A DNA stretch of 64,000 nucleotides from Streptomyces poonensis. Lineage in GTDB: Bacteria > Actinomycetota > Actinomycetes > Streptomycetales > Streptomycetaceae. The notes beneath the pieces are model-generated. The model did not search any database. It worked only from the letters and a program-made list of their open reading frames with translations, and was not told the DNA's origin. Below, piece by piece: positions 41,456 to 49,853 of this stretch (positions are counted from its first letter, which is position 1; every line of letters begins with the position of its first letter). The position numbers were made by a program, and so were the translations under genes. Location of the stretch: positions 1 through 64,000 of the forward strand of contig NZ_BMVW01000027.1 of the NCBI RefSeq assembly GCF_014650915.1. The letters run 5' to 3'.

Positions 41456-42980
41456 GCCGCACGGCTCGTACGGTCCGTACGGCTCCGGCGGCGCCCGTGA
41501 CGGCCAGCGCCAGCAGCGCGGCGTACACCGGCCAGTCGCCGAGGCGGACGTACGGCGTGACACCGCTCGCCGGCGGCACCTCGTACACCGCGCGCGTACT
41601 CGCGTCCGTGCCCAGCCGGGGGCCGATGCGCTCACCGTCGGGACCGTAGACGGCGGAGACGCCGGTCAGCGTCGCGTGGACCATCGGGCGGCCGGTCTCG
41701 GCGGCCCGCAGCGCGGCCAGCGAGGCGTGCTGCTCCGGGGCCCAGCTCCGCTGGAACGTGGAGGTCGCCGACTGGGCGATCAGCACCTCGGCGCCGTTGG
41801 CGGCGAGTTGGCGGCTCATGTCGGGGAAGGCGGACTCGAAGCACACCATCGGTCCGATCCTCAGGCTGCCGCTTCCCCGCGGTCCGTCCGCGACGTCCAT
41901 CACGACCTGCCGGGTACCGCGCCTGCGGTCCTCCCCGGCCGCCTCGCCGACCGAGGTGGCCCAGCCGAGGACGGACCGCGCCGGGACGTACTCGCCGAAG
42001 GGGACCAGCCGCATCTTGTCGTAGCGGTCGCCGGTCGGGCCGTCCGGGCCCACGAGCACGGAGCTCTTGTATATGCCGGGGCGGTCGGCGCGGCGGGCGT
42101 CGACGTTCACCAGGACGTCCGCCCCGGTCGCGCGGGACAGGGCGGCGATCCGGTCCGCGAGATCGGGGCGGTCGGCGAGGTCGAACCCGACGCTGCTCTC
42201 ACCCCACACGATCAGGTCGACGTCCCGCCCGGCGAGCCCGCGGGTGAGGGCCTCCTCACGGGCCAACCGCTTGCCGGGGCTGCCGATGCCGGCGGCGGCG
42301 CCGGGCTGGACGACGGCGACCCGCACGAGGCCGTCCACCGCGGGGCGCGGCGCCCCCACCCAGGCAGCGGAGGCGGCGGCGGCCGTCGCGACGAGCCCGG
42401 CGACGGCGGGCACACGGGCCGGGCGCACCGCCACCAGCACGGCGACCGCGACATTCACCGCCACCACCAGGAAGCTCAGCAGCCACACCCCGCCGACCGA
42501 GGCGAGCCGCAGCGCCGGCTCCACCTGCCACTGGCTGGACCCGAGCAGCCCCCAGGGGCCGCCCAGCCGCTCCCAGGACCGGACCAGCTCCACCGTCAGC
42601 CAGCCCGACGGCACGACGACGAGCGCCGCCGTGACGCGCCCGGCCGACGGCGCCCCGCCCAGAAACCGTCGGACCAGCGCACCCCAGGGAGCCCACAGCG
42701 CGCCGAGCAGCGCGGCGAGCACGAACGTGAACACATGCAGGTTCGGCAGCAGCCAGTGGTGCACGGCCAGCATGAACCCGGAGCCGCCCAGCCAGCCGTC
42801 GTACGCGGCGCGGCGGGCCGTCGGGGCGGAACGGATCAGCAGGATCCACGGGACCAGCGCGACGTACGCGAACCACCACAGCGACGGGGCCGGGAACGCG
42901 AACATGGGCAGTGCGCCGGCCGGCACGGCCAGGACGCCGCGCCGCCACCGGGAGGCGAGCCACCGGTCGGCCGTCCTCAT
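41379..42980 (-). CDS. lnt: Apolipoprotein N-acyltransferase
   Basis: The 533-residue membrane enzyme adds the third acyl chain to lipoproteins. It has N-terminal membrane helices (~1-205) and an extracytoplasmic nitrilase domain with the triad E261 (VWGESSVG), K322 (RYDKMRLVPFGEYVP) and C380 (PMVCFESAFP). One further TM helix is near 490, then a Pro/Arg-rich tail. Streptomyces encode more than one Lnt; this copy is intact. GGGAGGG lies upstream of the ATG. It overlaps the convergent Gfo/Idh gene. Confidence 0.92.
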   Translation of the reverse strand: MRTADRWLASRWRRGVLAVPAGALPMFAFPAPSLWWFAYVALVPWILLIRSAPTARRAAYDGWLGGSGFMLAVHHWLLPNLHVFTFVLAALLGALWAPWGALVRRFLGGAPSAGRVTAALVVVPSGWLTVELVRSWERLGGPWGLLGSSQWQVEPALRLASVGGVWLLSFLVVAVNVAVAVLVAVRPARVPAVAGLVATAAAASAAWVGAPRPAVDGLVRVAVVQPGAAAGIGSPGKRLAREEALTRGLAGRDVDLIVWGESSVGFDLADRPDLADRIAALSRATGADVLVNVDARRADRPGIYKSSVLVGPDGPTGDRYDKMRLVPFGEYVPARSVLGWATSVGEAAGEDRRRGTRQVVMDVADGPRGSGSLRIGPMVCFESAFPDMSRQLAANGAEVLIAQSATSTFQRSWAPEQHASLAALRAAETGRPMVHATLTGVSAVYGPDGERIGPRLGTDASTRAVYEVPPASGVTPYVRLGDWPVYAALLALAVTGAAGAVRTVRAVRLRRAGPEPPAPPARTDRESPARPGR

Positions 42981-43108
42981 GCAGGGCCTCCCTCCCCGGT
43001 CGTGCGTAGCTCCCAGTGTGCGCTCCGTGGACGATCACCGACAGTGGGAGGGCGCCGGAGCCCAGGGGGCGCGTGGATATTCGCTGGCCACCGGGGCAGC
43101 GGCGCGCC

Positions 43109-43114
43109 GATCCT
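43109..43114 (+). promoter_or_regulatory. Possible leaderless -10 box of the DUF4291 gene
   Basis: GATCCT is followed by GTACCC (6 nt) and GTG at 43121. It matches the spacing of the other leaderless genes but lacks the first T of the consensus. Confidence 0.45.
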
Positions 43115-43120
43115 GTACCC

Positions 43121-43732
43121 GTGAACGATCAGTCGGTTGTACAAGAGCCCATGTTCCGTGTGCGGGCCCGTCACACGGAGTCCACGGTCACCGTCTACCA
43201 GGCGTACCCTCCGGGGATCGGCCGGGCCGCGGCCCGCACCGGCCGGTTCCCGTCGCGGTGGAAGCGGGACCGCATGACGTGGATCAAGCCGTCGTTCCTG
43301 TGGATGATGTACCGCTGCGGCTGGGGCACGAAGGAGAACCAGGAGACCGTCCTGGCCGTCGAGATCACACGTGAGGGTTTCGTCTGGGCGCTGCGGAACT
43401 CCTGTCTGTCGCACTACGTTCCCGCGCTGCACGCGGACGAGCAGACGTGGAAGCAGGAGCTGCGGAGGGCGCCCGCGCGGGTGCAGTGGGACCCCGAGCG
43501 GGACCTCCGGCTCAGCCCGCTGCCGTACCGCTCCCTCCAGCTCGGCCTGTCCGGGGAGGCGGCGGCCCGGTACGCGGACGAGTGGATCGTGGGCATCGAG
43601 GACGTGACCCCGCTGGCACGGGAGATCCACGGCCTGGTGGGGAAGGGCGAACTCGACCGCGCGGCACGGCTGCTGCCGGCCGAGGAGCCGTACCCGCTGG
43701 ACGACGACGTGCTCGCCCATCTGCGGCGATAG
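43121..43732 (+). CDS. DUF4291 protein
   Basis: The ~203-residue protein shows the DUF4291 pattern: TVTVYQAYPPGIGRAAARTG, DRMTWIKPSFLWMMYRCGWG, NQETVLAVEITREGF, RVQWDPERDL and PYRSLQLGLSG. The family is widespread, enriched in Trp and Arg, and has no known function. It stands alone. GTG 43121 fits a leaderless start; ATG 43151 is the alternative. Confidence 0.87.
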   Translation: MNDQSVVQEPMFRVRARHTESTVTVYQAYPPGIGRAAARTGRFPSRWKRDRMTWIKPSFLWMMYRCGWGTKENQETVLAVEITREGFVWALRNSCLSHYVPALHADEQTWKQELRRAPARVQWDPERDLRLSPLPYRSLQLGLSGEAAARYADEWIVGIEDVTPLAREIHGLVGKGELDRAARLLPAEEPYPLDDDVLAHLRR

Positions 43733-43867
43733 GCGGAACGCCAGAACGGCGGCAGATGGAGCGGGGACCGGCGGCAGGTGGAGCAGCGGCCCGGCGGGCC
43801 GGCGACAGGCACAGGCGAACCGACGGGTCGGCGAACCGACGGGTCGGCGGGCCGACCGGGTCCTGTC

Positions 43868-44047
43868 TCAGGCCGCCTCGACGACCTCTCCGCGCATCGC
43901 CGTGGCCCACTCCACGACCAGCAGTTCGTACTCGGCCCGCTCCTGGTCCGAGAGGGAACCACCCGCGCGCTTCCACAGCGCTCGTATCTGCTCGTTCACC
44001 GCGGCGGCGGACCGCGGGGAACCAGGAGTGGCGGATTCGGGGGACAT
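43868..44047 (-). CDS. Small conserved helical protein (59 aa)
   Basis: The short frame encodes a helical, acidic protein: MSPESATPG, then NEQIRALWKRAGGSLSDQE and ELLVVEWATAMRGEVVEA. Codon usage is typical and the sequence looks like a conserved Streptomyces small protein. TAGGCT lies 6 nt before the ATG, indicating a leaderless mRNA. No function known. Confidence 0.72.
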   Translation of the reverse strand: MSPESATPGSPRSAAAVNEQIRALWKRAGGSLSDQERAEYELLVVEWATAMRGEVVEAA

Positions 44048-44053
44048 GCCATC

Positions 44054-44059
44054 AGCCTA
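44054..44059 (-). promoter_or_regulatory. -10 box of a likely leaderless promoter for the 59-aa protein
   Basis: On the minus strand TAGGCT is followed by GATGGC (6 nt) and ATG at 44047. Confidence 0.6.
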
Positions 44060-44191
44060 TGCCCGCCGACTGACACAGCGCTACCGGATGGCTACGGGCA
44101 CCGTATGCGGTTGGTCACGGTTCAAGGACCTCCGGTGCGCGGTCAAGTGCCCGGGATCCGCCCCGGGTTCGTGCCGCGCACCGCTGTTCCG

Positions 44192-45067
44192 TCAGTGCGC
44201 CGACTCACCCGCGTGCGGGCTCAGCACGCCCATGCCGACCAGCACGATGATGACGATGCCGAGCGCGATGCGGTACCAGACGAACGGCATGAAGCTCTTG
44301 GTCGAGATGAACTTCATGAACCACGCGATGACCGCGTAGCCCACGCCGAAGGCCACGATCGTGGCGAAGATCGTCGGTCCCCAGGTCACATGGCCGCCCT
44401 CCGCCGCGTCCTTGAGTTCGAACGCACCGGACGCGAGCACCGCCGGAATGGCGAGGAGGAAGGAGTAACGGGCCGCGGCCTCACGGGAGTAGCCCATGAA
44501 GAGGCCGCCGCTGATGGTGGCGCCGGAGCGGGAGACGCCCGGGATCAGGGCCATGGCCTGGCAGACGCCGTAGATCAGGCCGTCCCTGGCGTTCAGCGCG
44601 TCGAGTGTCTTGCGCTGCTTCACCGCCCGGTGTCTGCCGCCCGTTTCGTCACGGGCCGCCAGCCGGTCCGCGACACCCATGACGATGCCCATGACGATCA
44701 GCATGGTCGCGGTGATGCGCAGATCGCGGAACGGCCCCTCGATCTGGTCCTTGAGCGTCACGCCCAGCACGCCGATCGGGATCGAGCCCACGATGACGAG
44801 CCAGCCCATCTGCGCGTCGTGGTCCCGCCGCGCCTCCTTGTTCGTCAGCGACCGGAACCACGCGGAGATGATCCGCGCGATGTCCTTGCGGAAGTAGATC
44901 AGCACCGCGGTCTCCGTGCCGATCTGTGTGATCGCGGTGAAGGCCGCACCGGGGTCCTCCCAGCCGGAGAACGCCGCGGTCAGGCGCAGATGGGCGCTGG
45001 AGGAGACGGGGAGGAACTCCGTCAGCCCCTGGACGAGTCCAAGGATGAGGGATTCAAACCAAGACAT
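44192..45067 (-). CDS. uppP: Undecaprenyl-diphosphatase (BacA/UppP)
   Basis: The 291-residue membrane enzyme recycles the lipid carrier undecaprenyl diphosphate for peptidoglycan and other wall polymers. Both catalytic motifs are intact: GLTEFLPVSSSAHL (E17, H26) and PGVSRSGATISGG. There are about eight membrane helices. ATG 45067 (MSWFESLILGLVQG) matches the family's N-terminus; the longer frame to 45139 does not. Higher dosage gives bacitracin resistance in other bacteria. Confidence 0.94.
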   Translation of the reverse strand: MSWFESLILGLVQGLTEFLPVSSSAHLRLTAAFSGWEDPGAAFTAITQIGTETAVLIYFRKDIARIISAWFRSLTNKEARRDHDAQMGWLVIVGSIPIGVLGVTLKDQIEGPFRDLRITATMLIVMGIVMGVADRLAARDETGGRHRAVKQRKTLDALNARDGLIYGVCQAMALIPGVSRSGATISGGLFMGYSREAAARYSFLLAIPAVLASGAFELKDAAEGGHVTWGPTIFATIVAFGVGYAVIAWFMKFISTKSFMPFVWYRIALGIVIIVLVGMGVLSPHAGESAH

Positions 45068-45330
45068 GGAGTACGTGGTCCAAGCGCTGCTCGGGGGAGG
45101 GCCGACGGGCACGCCGTGGCCGCTGTGCGCGCTGATCACGGGTGCTGGGGGGCAGCGTAGCGCCCCAAGATGACGGGCTCGCCACAGGGGCTTCGCGGGA
45201 ACCCCACAGATTCCCGTGCGGTGTCCGGAAGGCGCCGTTCCGGGCTTGGGCGCGGGGTGTGGCCCCGGCGGAGCGGGCGGGTCCGGGGTGTTGACCGGTC
45301 ATTGTGGCGCGGCATACGTTGCAGCGGGGA

Positions 45331-45342
45331 GAAAGCGCTTGC
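45331..45342. promoter_or_regulatory. LacI-type operator upstream of the Gfo/Idh operon
   Basis: GAAAGCGCTTGC contains the 8-bp palindrome AAGCGCTT and resembles LacI-family operators (GAAAGCGCTTTC type). It lies about 110 bp before the operon's first start codon. No lacI gene is in the window. Confidence 0.6.
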
Positions 45343-45343
45343 T

Positions 45344-45385
45344 ATGGGTGGTCCGCCATGGGTGGTCCGCCATGGGTGATCCGCC
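45344..45385 (+). repeat. 14-bp tandem repeat, each unit beginning with ATG
   Basis: ATGGGTGGTCCGCC occurs at 45344-45357 and 45358-45371, and ATGGGTGATCCGCC at 45372-45385. The next ATG (45386) is in frame with the downstream Gfo/Idh gene, so the array sits directly at a possible start. Confidence 0.9.
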
Positions 45386-45451
45386 ATGCCGCCCAGGGCT
45401 GGCGCCCTCACCACCTGTGCCGTCACGACCGATGGAGTGCTGATCACGTCC

Positions 45452-46666
45452 ATGCCCACACCCAGCGACACATCCGGTCCCGACAACTCACCGGGCCCCG
45501 TTCCGGACGGCCGCCGCATCCGGGTCGCGATCGTCGGCACCGGCGGCATCGCCCGCGGCTGCCATCTGCCCGCGCTGACCGCGCTCGCCGAGGAGGGCGA
45601 GACGGAGGTCGTCGCCGCGGTCGACATCGACGCCGACGCGGTACGGGCCTTCTGTGCCGACGCGGGCATCCCGCACCCGTACACCGACCTGGACCGGATG
45701 TTCGCGGAGCAGCGCCCCGACCTGGTCACCGTCTGCACCCCGCCGACCCTGCACCGCGAGCAGACCGTGGCCGCGCTGCGGGCCGGGGCCTGGGTGTGGT
45801 GCGAGAAGCCGCCGGTCCCCACGCTCGCGGACTTCGACGCCGTGGAGGCGGAGGAGGGCCCCGACGGCGGCCCGTACGCCTCGATCGTCTTCCAGCACCG
45901 CTTCGGCTCGGGGTCGCGGCACGTACGGCGGCTGCTCGCCGAGCGGACCATGGGGCGCCCGCTCGTGGCGCACTGCCAGACCACCTGGTACCGCGACGCC
46001 GCCTACTACGCCGTGCCCTGGCGCGGCCGCTGGCAGACCGAGGGCGGCGGCCCCGCCATGGGCCACGGCATCCACCAGATGGATCTGCTGCTCGACCTGC
46101 TGGGCCCGTGGAGCGAGGTGCGCGCCATGGCGGGGCGGCTGGTGCACGACCTGGAGACCGAGGACGTCTCGACCGCCCTCGTGCGCTTCGAGAACGGTGC
46201 GATGGCCACGATCGTCAACAGCGTCCTCAGCCCCGACGAGGTCAGCCGCATACGTATCGACTGTGAGCGCGCCACCGTCGAGCTCACCCACCTGTACGGT
46301 CACAGCAACGACAACTGGCGCATCACCCCGGCTCCGGACGTGCCGGACGCGGACGTGGCGGCCTGGCGGGACTTCGGCGCGGACGTGCCGAGCTCGCATC
46401 TGGCGCAGCTGCGGGACCTGGTGGCGAGCATGCGCGCCGGGACGCGGCCGCGCGCGAGCGGTGCCGACGGGCGGACGAGCCTGGAGCTGATCACCGCGCT
46501 CTACAAGTCCGCGTTCACGGACACGACCGTACGGGCCGGGGAGATCGGGCCCGGCGACCCGTACTACACCGCGCTGCACGGAGGGGCGCCCGGCTGGGCG
46601 CCCGCGACCGACGCCGCCACGGTCGGGACCTCCGCGACCGCCGAGAGCCAGGAGGTCTCCGTATGA
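45452..46666 (+). CDS. Gfo/Idh/MocA-family sugar dehydrogenase (first gene of a catabolic operon)
   Basis: The 404-residue enzyme has a Rossmann fold (RVAIVGTGGIARGCHLPAL), the lysine motif WCEKPPVPTLADFDAVEAEE, and a C-terminal substrate domain (TWYRDAAYYAVPWRGRWQTE, GHGIHQMDLLLDLLG). It should oxidise a sugar, aminosugar or inositol-like ring with NAD(P). Co-transcription with DUF6807 and cupin genes points to breakdown of an unusual sugar. The start is uncertain: ATG 45452 matches family length, ATG 45386 is also open. It overlaps the next gene by 4 nt. Confidence 0.87.
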   Translation: MPTPSDTSGPDNSPGPVPDGRRIRVAIVGTGGIARGCHLPALTALAEEGETEVVAAVDIDADAVRAFCADAGIPHPYTDLDRMFAEQRPDLVTVCTPPTLHREQTVAALRAGAWVWCEKPPVPTLADFDAVEAEEGPDGGPYASIVFQHRFGSGSRHVRRLLAERTMGRPLVAHCQTTWYRDAAYYAVPWRGRWQTEGGGPAMGHGIHQMDLLLDLLGPWSEVRAMAGRLVHDLETEDVSTALVRFENGAMATIVNSVLSPDEVSRIRIDCERATVELTHLYGHSNDNWRITPAPDVPDADVAAWRDFGADVPSSHLAQLRDLVASMRAGTRPRASGADGRTSLELITALYKSAFTDTTVRAGEIGPGDPYYTALHGGAPGWAPATDAATVGTSATAESQEVSV

Positions 46667-47598
46667 CCGCCTGCGACGGCCTGCGCATCGTCCACGCCCA
46701 CGGCGACCGCATCACGGTCACCGAACCCACCACCGGTGTCGAGCTGTTCAGCTACGTGTACCGGCCCGAGGCGGCCTGGGAGGCGCCCAAGCCGTATCTG
46801 CACCCGGTCCGCACCCTCAAGGGCGACGTCGTCACCGACTACCGGCCCAACGACCACCGCTGGCACAAGGGTCTGCAGCTGACGGCCTCCCATCTGTCCG
46901 GGCAGAACCTATGGGGCGGGAACACATATGTGCACGGTGAGGGGTATCTCGCCCTCCCGGAGCGGGTGGGGTCGATGGCACATGCGGCCTTCGACGAGGT
47001 GTCCTCCGACGGCGACCGTGCCGTGATCGCCGAGCGGCTCACCTGGCACCCGTACACCGGCGAACTGTGGGCCGACGAGGAGCGCCGCATCGAGGTGCAC
47101 GACGCCGATCCGGCGGCCGGGTCCTGGGCGCTGACCTGGACGAGTGCCATCACCAACCGGCGCGACGAACCGCTGCGCTTCGGCAGCCCGACCACCGCCG
47201 GACGCGAGACGGCGGGCTACACGGGTCTGTTCTGGCGCGGCCCGCGGGCTTTCCGGGACGGCCGGATCCTCGGACCCGAGGGCGAGGGTCCCGGGCTGAT
47301 GGGCGGCCAGGCGCCCTGGCTCGCCTACTCGGCGGAGCACGACGGCACCGACGGACACGCCACGCTCGTCTTCGCGCACGCCCCCGAGAACGACCACGCC
47401 GGAACCGGGGGTACCCACCCCGCCCACTGGTTCGTGCGCAACGAGCCCTTCGCCGCCGTCGCCCCGTCCTGGGCCTTCTTCGACGAGCTGGAGCTCGCGC
47501 CCGGCGACACCCTCACCCGCCGCTACCGGGTCGTCGTGGCCGACGGGGCCTGGGAGCGGGAGGAGATCGCCAAGTACCTGCAGGACCACCCGTGGTGA
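46663..47598 (+). CDS. DUF6807 (PmoA-like) protein
   Basis: The 311-residue protein matches the DUF6807/PmoA-like group: YVYRPEAAWEAPKPYLHPVR, PNDHRWHKGLQLTAS, NLWGGNTYV, TTAGRETAGYTGLFWRGPR and HPAHWFVRNEPFAAVAPSWA. Many His/Asp/Trp residues suggest a beta-rich carbohydrate-binding enzyme; function is unproven. In other bacteria these proteins occur beside Gfo/Idh oxidoreductases, as here. The ATG overlaps the upstream TGA (ATGA). Confidence 0.86.
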   Translation: MTACDGLRIVHAHGDRITVTEPTTGVELFSYVYRPEAAWEAPKPYLHPVRTLKGDVVTDYRPNDHRWHKGLQLTASHLSGQNLWGGNTYVHGEGYLALPERVGSMAHAAFDEVSSDGDRAVIAERLTWHPYTGELWADEERRIEVHDADPAAGSWALTWTSAITNRRDEPLRFGSPTTAGRETAGYTGLFWRGPRAFRDGRILGPEGEGPGLMGGQAPWLAYSAEHDGTDGHATLVFAHAPENDHAGTGGTHPAHWFVRNEPFAAVAPSWAFFDELELAPGDTLTRRYRVVVADGAWEREEIAKYLQDHPW

Positions 47599-48332
47599 GT
47601 GCGGAGGGAGCCGGCCGCGTCGCGTCCGGCTTCCCCGGACTGCCCGGCGCGGTCGCCGTCTCCCATCTGTCCGTGTACGACTGGCCGGCGGCCGACGGCG
47701 TGTGCGGCGGAAGCCCTCACCTGCACCTGACCTGTTCGGAGGCGTACGTCGTCACGGGCGGGCGCGGCGCGGTGCAGACGCTGACCGTGTCCGGGTACGA
47801 GGTCACGCCCCTCGTGCCCGGCACGGTCGCCTGGTTCACGCCCGGCACCGTCCACCGGCTGGTCGACGAGGACGACCTGCGCATCACCGTCCTCATGCAG
47901 AACGACGGGCTCCCCGAGGCGGGCGACGCCGTGCTCACCCTGCCGCCGGAGTACCTCACCGATCCGGAGACGTACGCCGCCGCGACCGCGGTCCCGGCGG
48001 ACGTTCCCGAGGAGGAACGGGAGCGGATCGTCCGCACCCGGCGCGATCTCGCCCTGGAGGGCTACCGGGCGCTGCGGGACGCCGGCGGTCCGGAGCCGCT
48101 GGCGGCCTTCCACCGGGCCGCCGCCGCGCTGGTACGGCCCCGGCTCGCGCACTGGCGGAAGCGCTGGGAGCACGGCGCCCGCGCGGCCGCGGCGGCCACC
48201 GGTGACCAGCTGGACCGCCTGGAGCGCGGTGACGTGTCCCACCTGGCCGACGCGGTCGTACGGTCGGAACAGCCCGTGGAGTACGGGAAGTTCGGGATGT
48301 GCGGGCGGCTGGACGTCTACCGGGGGACGTGA
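47595..48332 (+). CDS. Cupin-domain protein (last gene of the operon)
   Basis: The 245-residue protein has a cupin barrel (~25-110: SPHLHLTCSEAYVVTGGRGA, PLVPGTVAWFTPGTVHRLV) with metal-binding His/Glu/His residues, and a helical C-terminal part (AALVRPRLAHWRKRWEHGAR). It could be an isomerase or dioxygenase acting on the operon's sugar substrate. GTG 47595 overlaps the upstream TGA (GTGA); GTG 47592 is an alternative. Confidence 0.82.
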   Translation: MSAEGAGRVASGFPGLPGAVAVSHLSVYDWPAADGVCGGSPHLHLTCSEAYVVTGGRGAVQTLTVSGYEVTPLVPGTVAWFTPGTVHRLVDEDDLRITVLMQNDGLPEAGDAVLTLPPEYLTDPETYAAATAVPADVPEEERERIVRTRRDLALEGYRALRDAGGPEPLAAFHRAAAALVRPRLAHWRKRWEHGARAAAAATGDQLDRLERGDVSHLADAVVRSEQPVEYGKFGMCGRLDVYRGT

Positions 48333-48351
48333 CGAGCCGCTGGTGACGCGG

Positions 48352-49119
48352 TCACCGGACCCGCAGGTGGTGGCGCTTGCGCCAGGCCACCACCGCGCCG
48401 ATGAGGGCGGGGACGGCGATGCACGCCATGGCGATCAGGAACGCGGGCGAGGTCGGCGTCGAGGCGCGGGCGCCGGCCACCACGTACGCCGCGGTGTTCG
48501 GGATCGAGCCGAGTCCCGTGGCGAGCAGAAAGGGCAGCCAGCCCATGCGGGAGACGGACGCGCAGTAGTTCGACGCCGCGAACGGCACCCCGGGGAACAG
48601 CCGGGCCGCCAGCATTGAGCGGAAGCCGTGCCGGCTGAGCTGCCCGTCGACCGCCTTCAGCCAGCGGCCCCGCAGCAGCGGCCGCAGCGCGTCCTGCCCG
48701 AGCACCCGGCCGAGTCCGAAGGCGATCCCGGCCCCGAGGACCGTGCCCGCCAGCGCGGCCCCCAGCCCGAGTGCGGAGCCGAACAGGGCGCCCGCCGCCA
48801 GGTTGAGCAGTGGCCGCGGGACGAACGCCACCGTGCACAGCCCGTACGCCGCCGCGTAGACCACCGCCGCGGCGGCGCCGCCCAGATGGGGCGGCCAGCC
48901 GTCGGCCAGCAGGCGCTGTGGTTCGAACAGCAGCACGCTCGACGCGGCGCCCGCGAGGAGCAGTACGAGGAGCGAGAGTCTCGCCCATGGTGAGAGCAGC
49001 AGTCGGGTGCAGCGTGCGGCGAGACCCGTTGGGGAGACGGGTGTGACCGGTGCGACGGATGCGACGGGCGGGGAGGTGGCCGCCGCGGTGCCCCCAGAGC
49101 GGGTGGTGGCATCGAGCAT
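48352..49119 (-). CDS. TVP38/TMEM64-family (VTT-domain) membrane protein
   Basis: The 255-residue protein has about six membrane helices and a VTT/SNARE-associated domain: AFVPRPLLNLAAGALFGSAL, GRWLKAVDGQLSRHGFRSML, RLFPGVPFAASNYCASVSRM. It is related to DedA proteins, thought to be lipid scramblases or transporters. TACTGT lies 6 nt before ATG 49119, indicating a leaderless mRNA; the frame continuing back to 49371 is not protein-like. Confidence 0.85.
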   Translation of the reverse strand: MLDATTRSGGTAAATSPPVASVAPVTPVSPTGLAARCTRLLLSPWARLSLLVLLLAGAASSVLLFEPQRLLADGWPPHLGGAAAAVVYAAAYGLCTVAFVPRPLLNLAAGALFGSALGLGAALAGTVLGAGIAFGLGRVLGQDALRPLLRGRWLKAVDGQLSRHGFRSMLAARLFPGVPFAASNYCASVSRMGWLPFLLATGLGSIPNTAAYVVAGARASTPTSPAFLIAMACIAVPALIGAVVAWRKRHHLRVR

Positions 49120-49125
49120 CTGGTG

Positions 49126-49131
49126 ACAGTA
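49126..49131 (-). promoter_or_regulatory. -10 box of a likely leaderless promoter for the VTT protein
   Basis: On the minus strand TACTGT is followed by CACCAG (6 nt) and ATG at 49119. Confidence 0.65.
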
Positions 49132-49596
49132 ACCGACCCATGTGTGTGATCGCCGTATGGAGCGTCTCACGGGCGTCACAGGGGTGTCACAGGATGCCGA
49201 ACAGCGGCTGCGCGGGCCGAGGCGCCGGTACGCCCCTTTCGCCGGCACCGTATGGGCACGCTCCACCCTTCTGTACACACCCGTGACCGTTCCGGGCGGG
49301 CTGCCGCACCGTGCGTGGTGCTGCGGGACATGGCGCGCGTCCCTCGCTGACCTGGTAGGACGCGGGTGCACGGGACTTGGCCTGGCTCATCGGCGGTCCG
49401 CTTCCGGCAAGGCCGGCCGCCGGACCGGCGTACCCGCCGCCGCGGGTCCCCGGCGAACGCGCAGGTGCCTCCCGCCACCCCCTCCGAGCCCCCACCGTGT
49501 GAAGCATCTCTCGCCGGGAGACGTCCGGCGCACCGCTTTCGGACCGTCCGCCCCCGTGGTCCCGCCCGTCGCGAAAATCATTCGACGCGGACGGAC
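49132..49596. other. Intergenic region before the tuf3 leader
   Basis: About 465 bp with no supported gene. The frames on either strand are Arg/Pro/Gly-rich. It should contain the tuf3 promoter, but no clear -35/-10 pair was found by eye. Confidence 0.55.
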
Positions 49597-49722
49597 GTGT
49601 CGACGATGATCGACGTCATGTTCCGGCAGGCCTTCGTCCTCGCAGCATCCGCGGCAGTCGCGGATGCCCCGAAGGCTGCCCTTCTCATCGTCGAGGCCGC
49701 CGCAGACGGCGCCCGAAGCTGA
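49597..49722 (+). CDS. Possible 41-codon leader ORF upstream of tuf3
   Basis: GTG 49597 (or ATG 49606) opens a frame reading MSTMIDVMFRQAFVLAASAA, continuing through PKAALLIVEAA to a TGA at 49720-49722, inside the 5' arm of a large hairpin. Codon third positions are mostly G/C. No convincing ribosome site. It may be a leader peptide or chance; it has the position of an attenuator ORF. Confidence 0.3.
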   Translation: MSTMIDVMFRQAFVLAASAAVADAPKAALLIVEAAADGARS

Positions 49723-49780
49723 CCCTCCCCGGATCGTCCGGCGGACCCCGCAGGGGGAGGGTCGGCCAGACCCCGGGGTC
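49721..49780 (+). promoter_or_regulatory. Structured leader of tuf3 (two hairpins)
   Basis: GACCCTCCCC (49721-49730) pairs with GGGGAGGGTC (49754-49763), enclosing a small GTCC/GGAC hairpin. Directly after is GACCCCGGGGTC (49769-49780), a perfect 12-bp palindrome. The second hairpin ends 74 nt before the tuf3 ATG. No T run follows. Confidence 0.55.
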
Positions 49781-49853
49781 CCCGTTCCGGCCGTCTCAGT
49801 TCCGCGCCGGGACCGTCATCTGAGTACCACTGAACAGGCTTCGAGGTACCGCC

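Noticed and set aside
49142..49609. 155-codon plus-strand ORF before tuf3
   Set aside because: Arg/Pro/Trp-rich, no domain, and overlaps a similarly open antisense frame.
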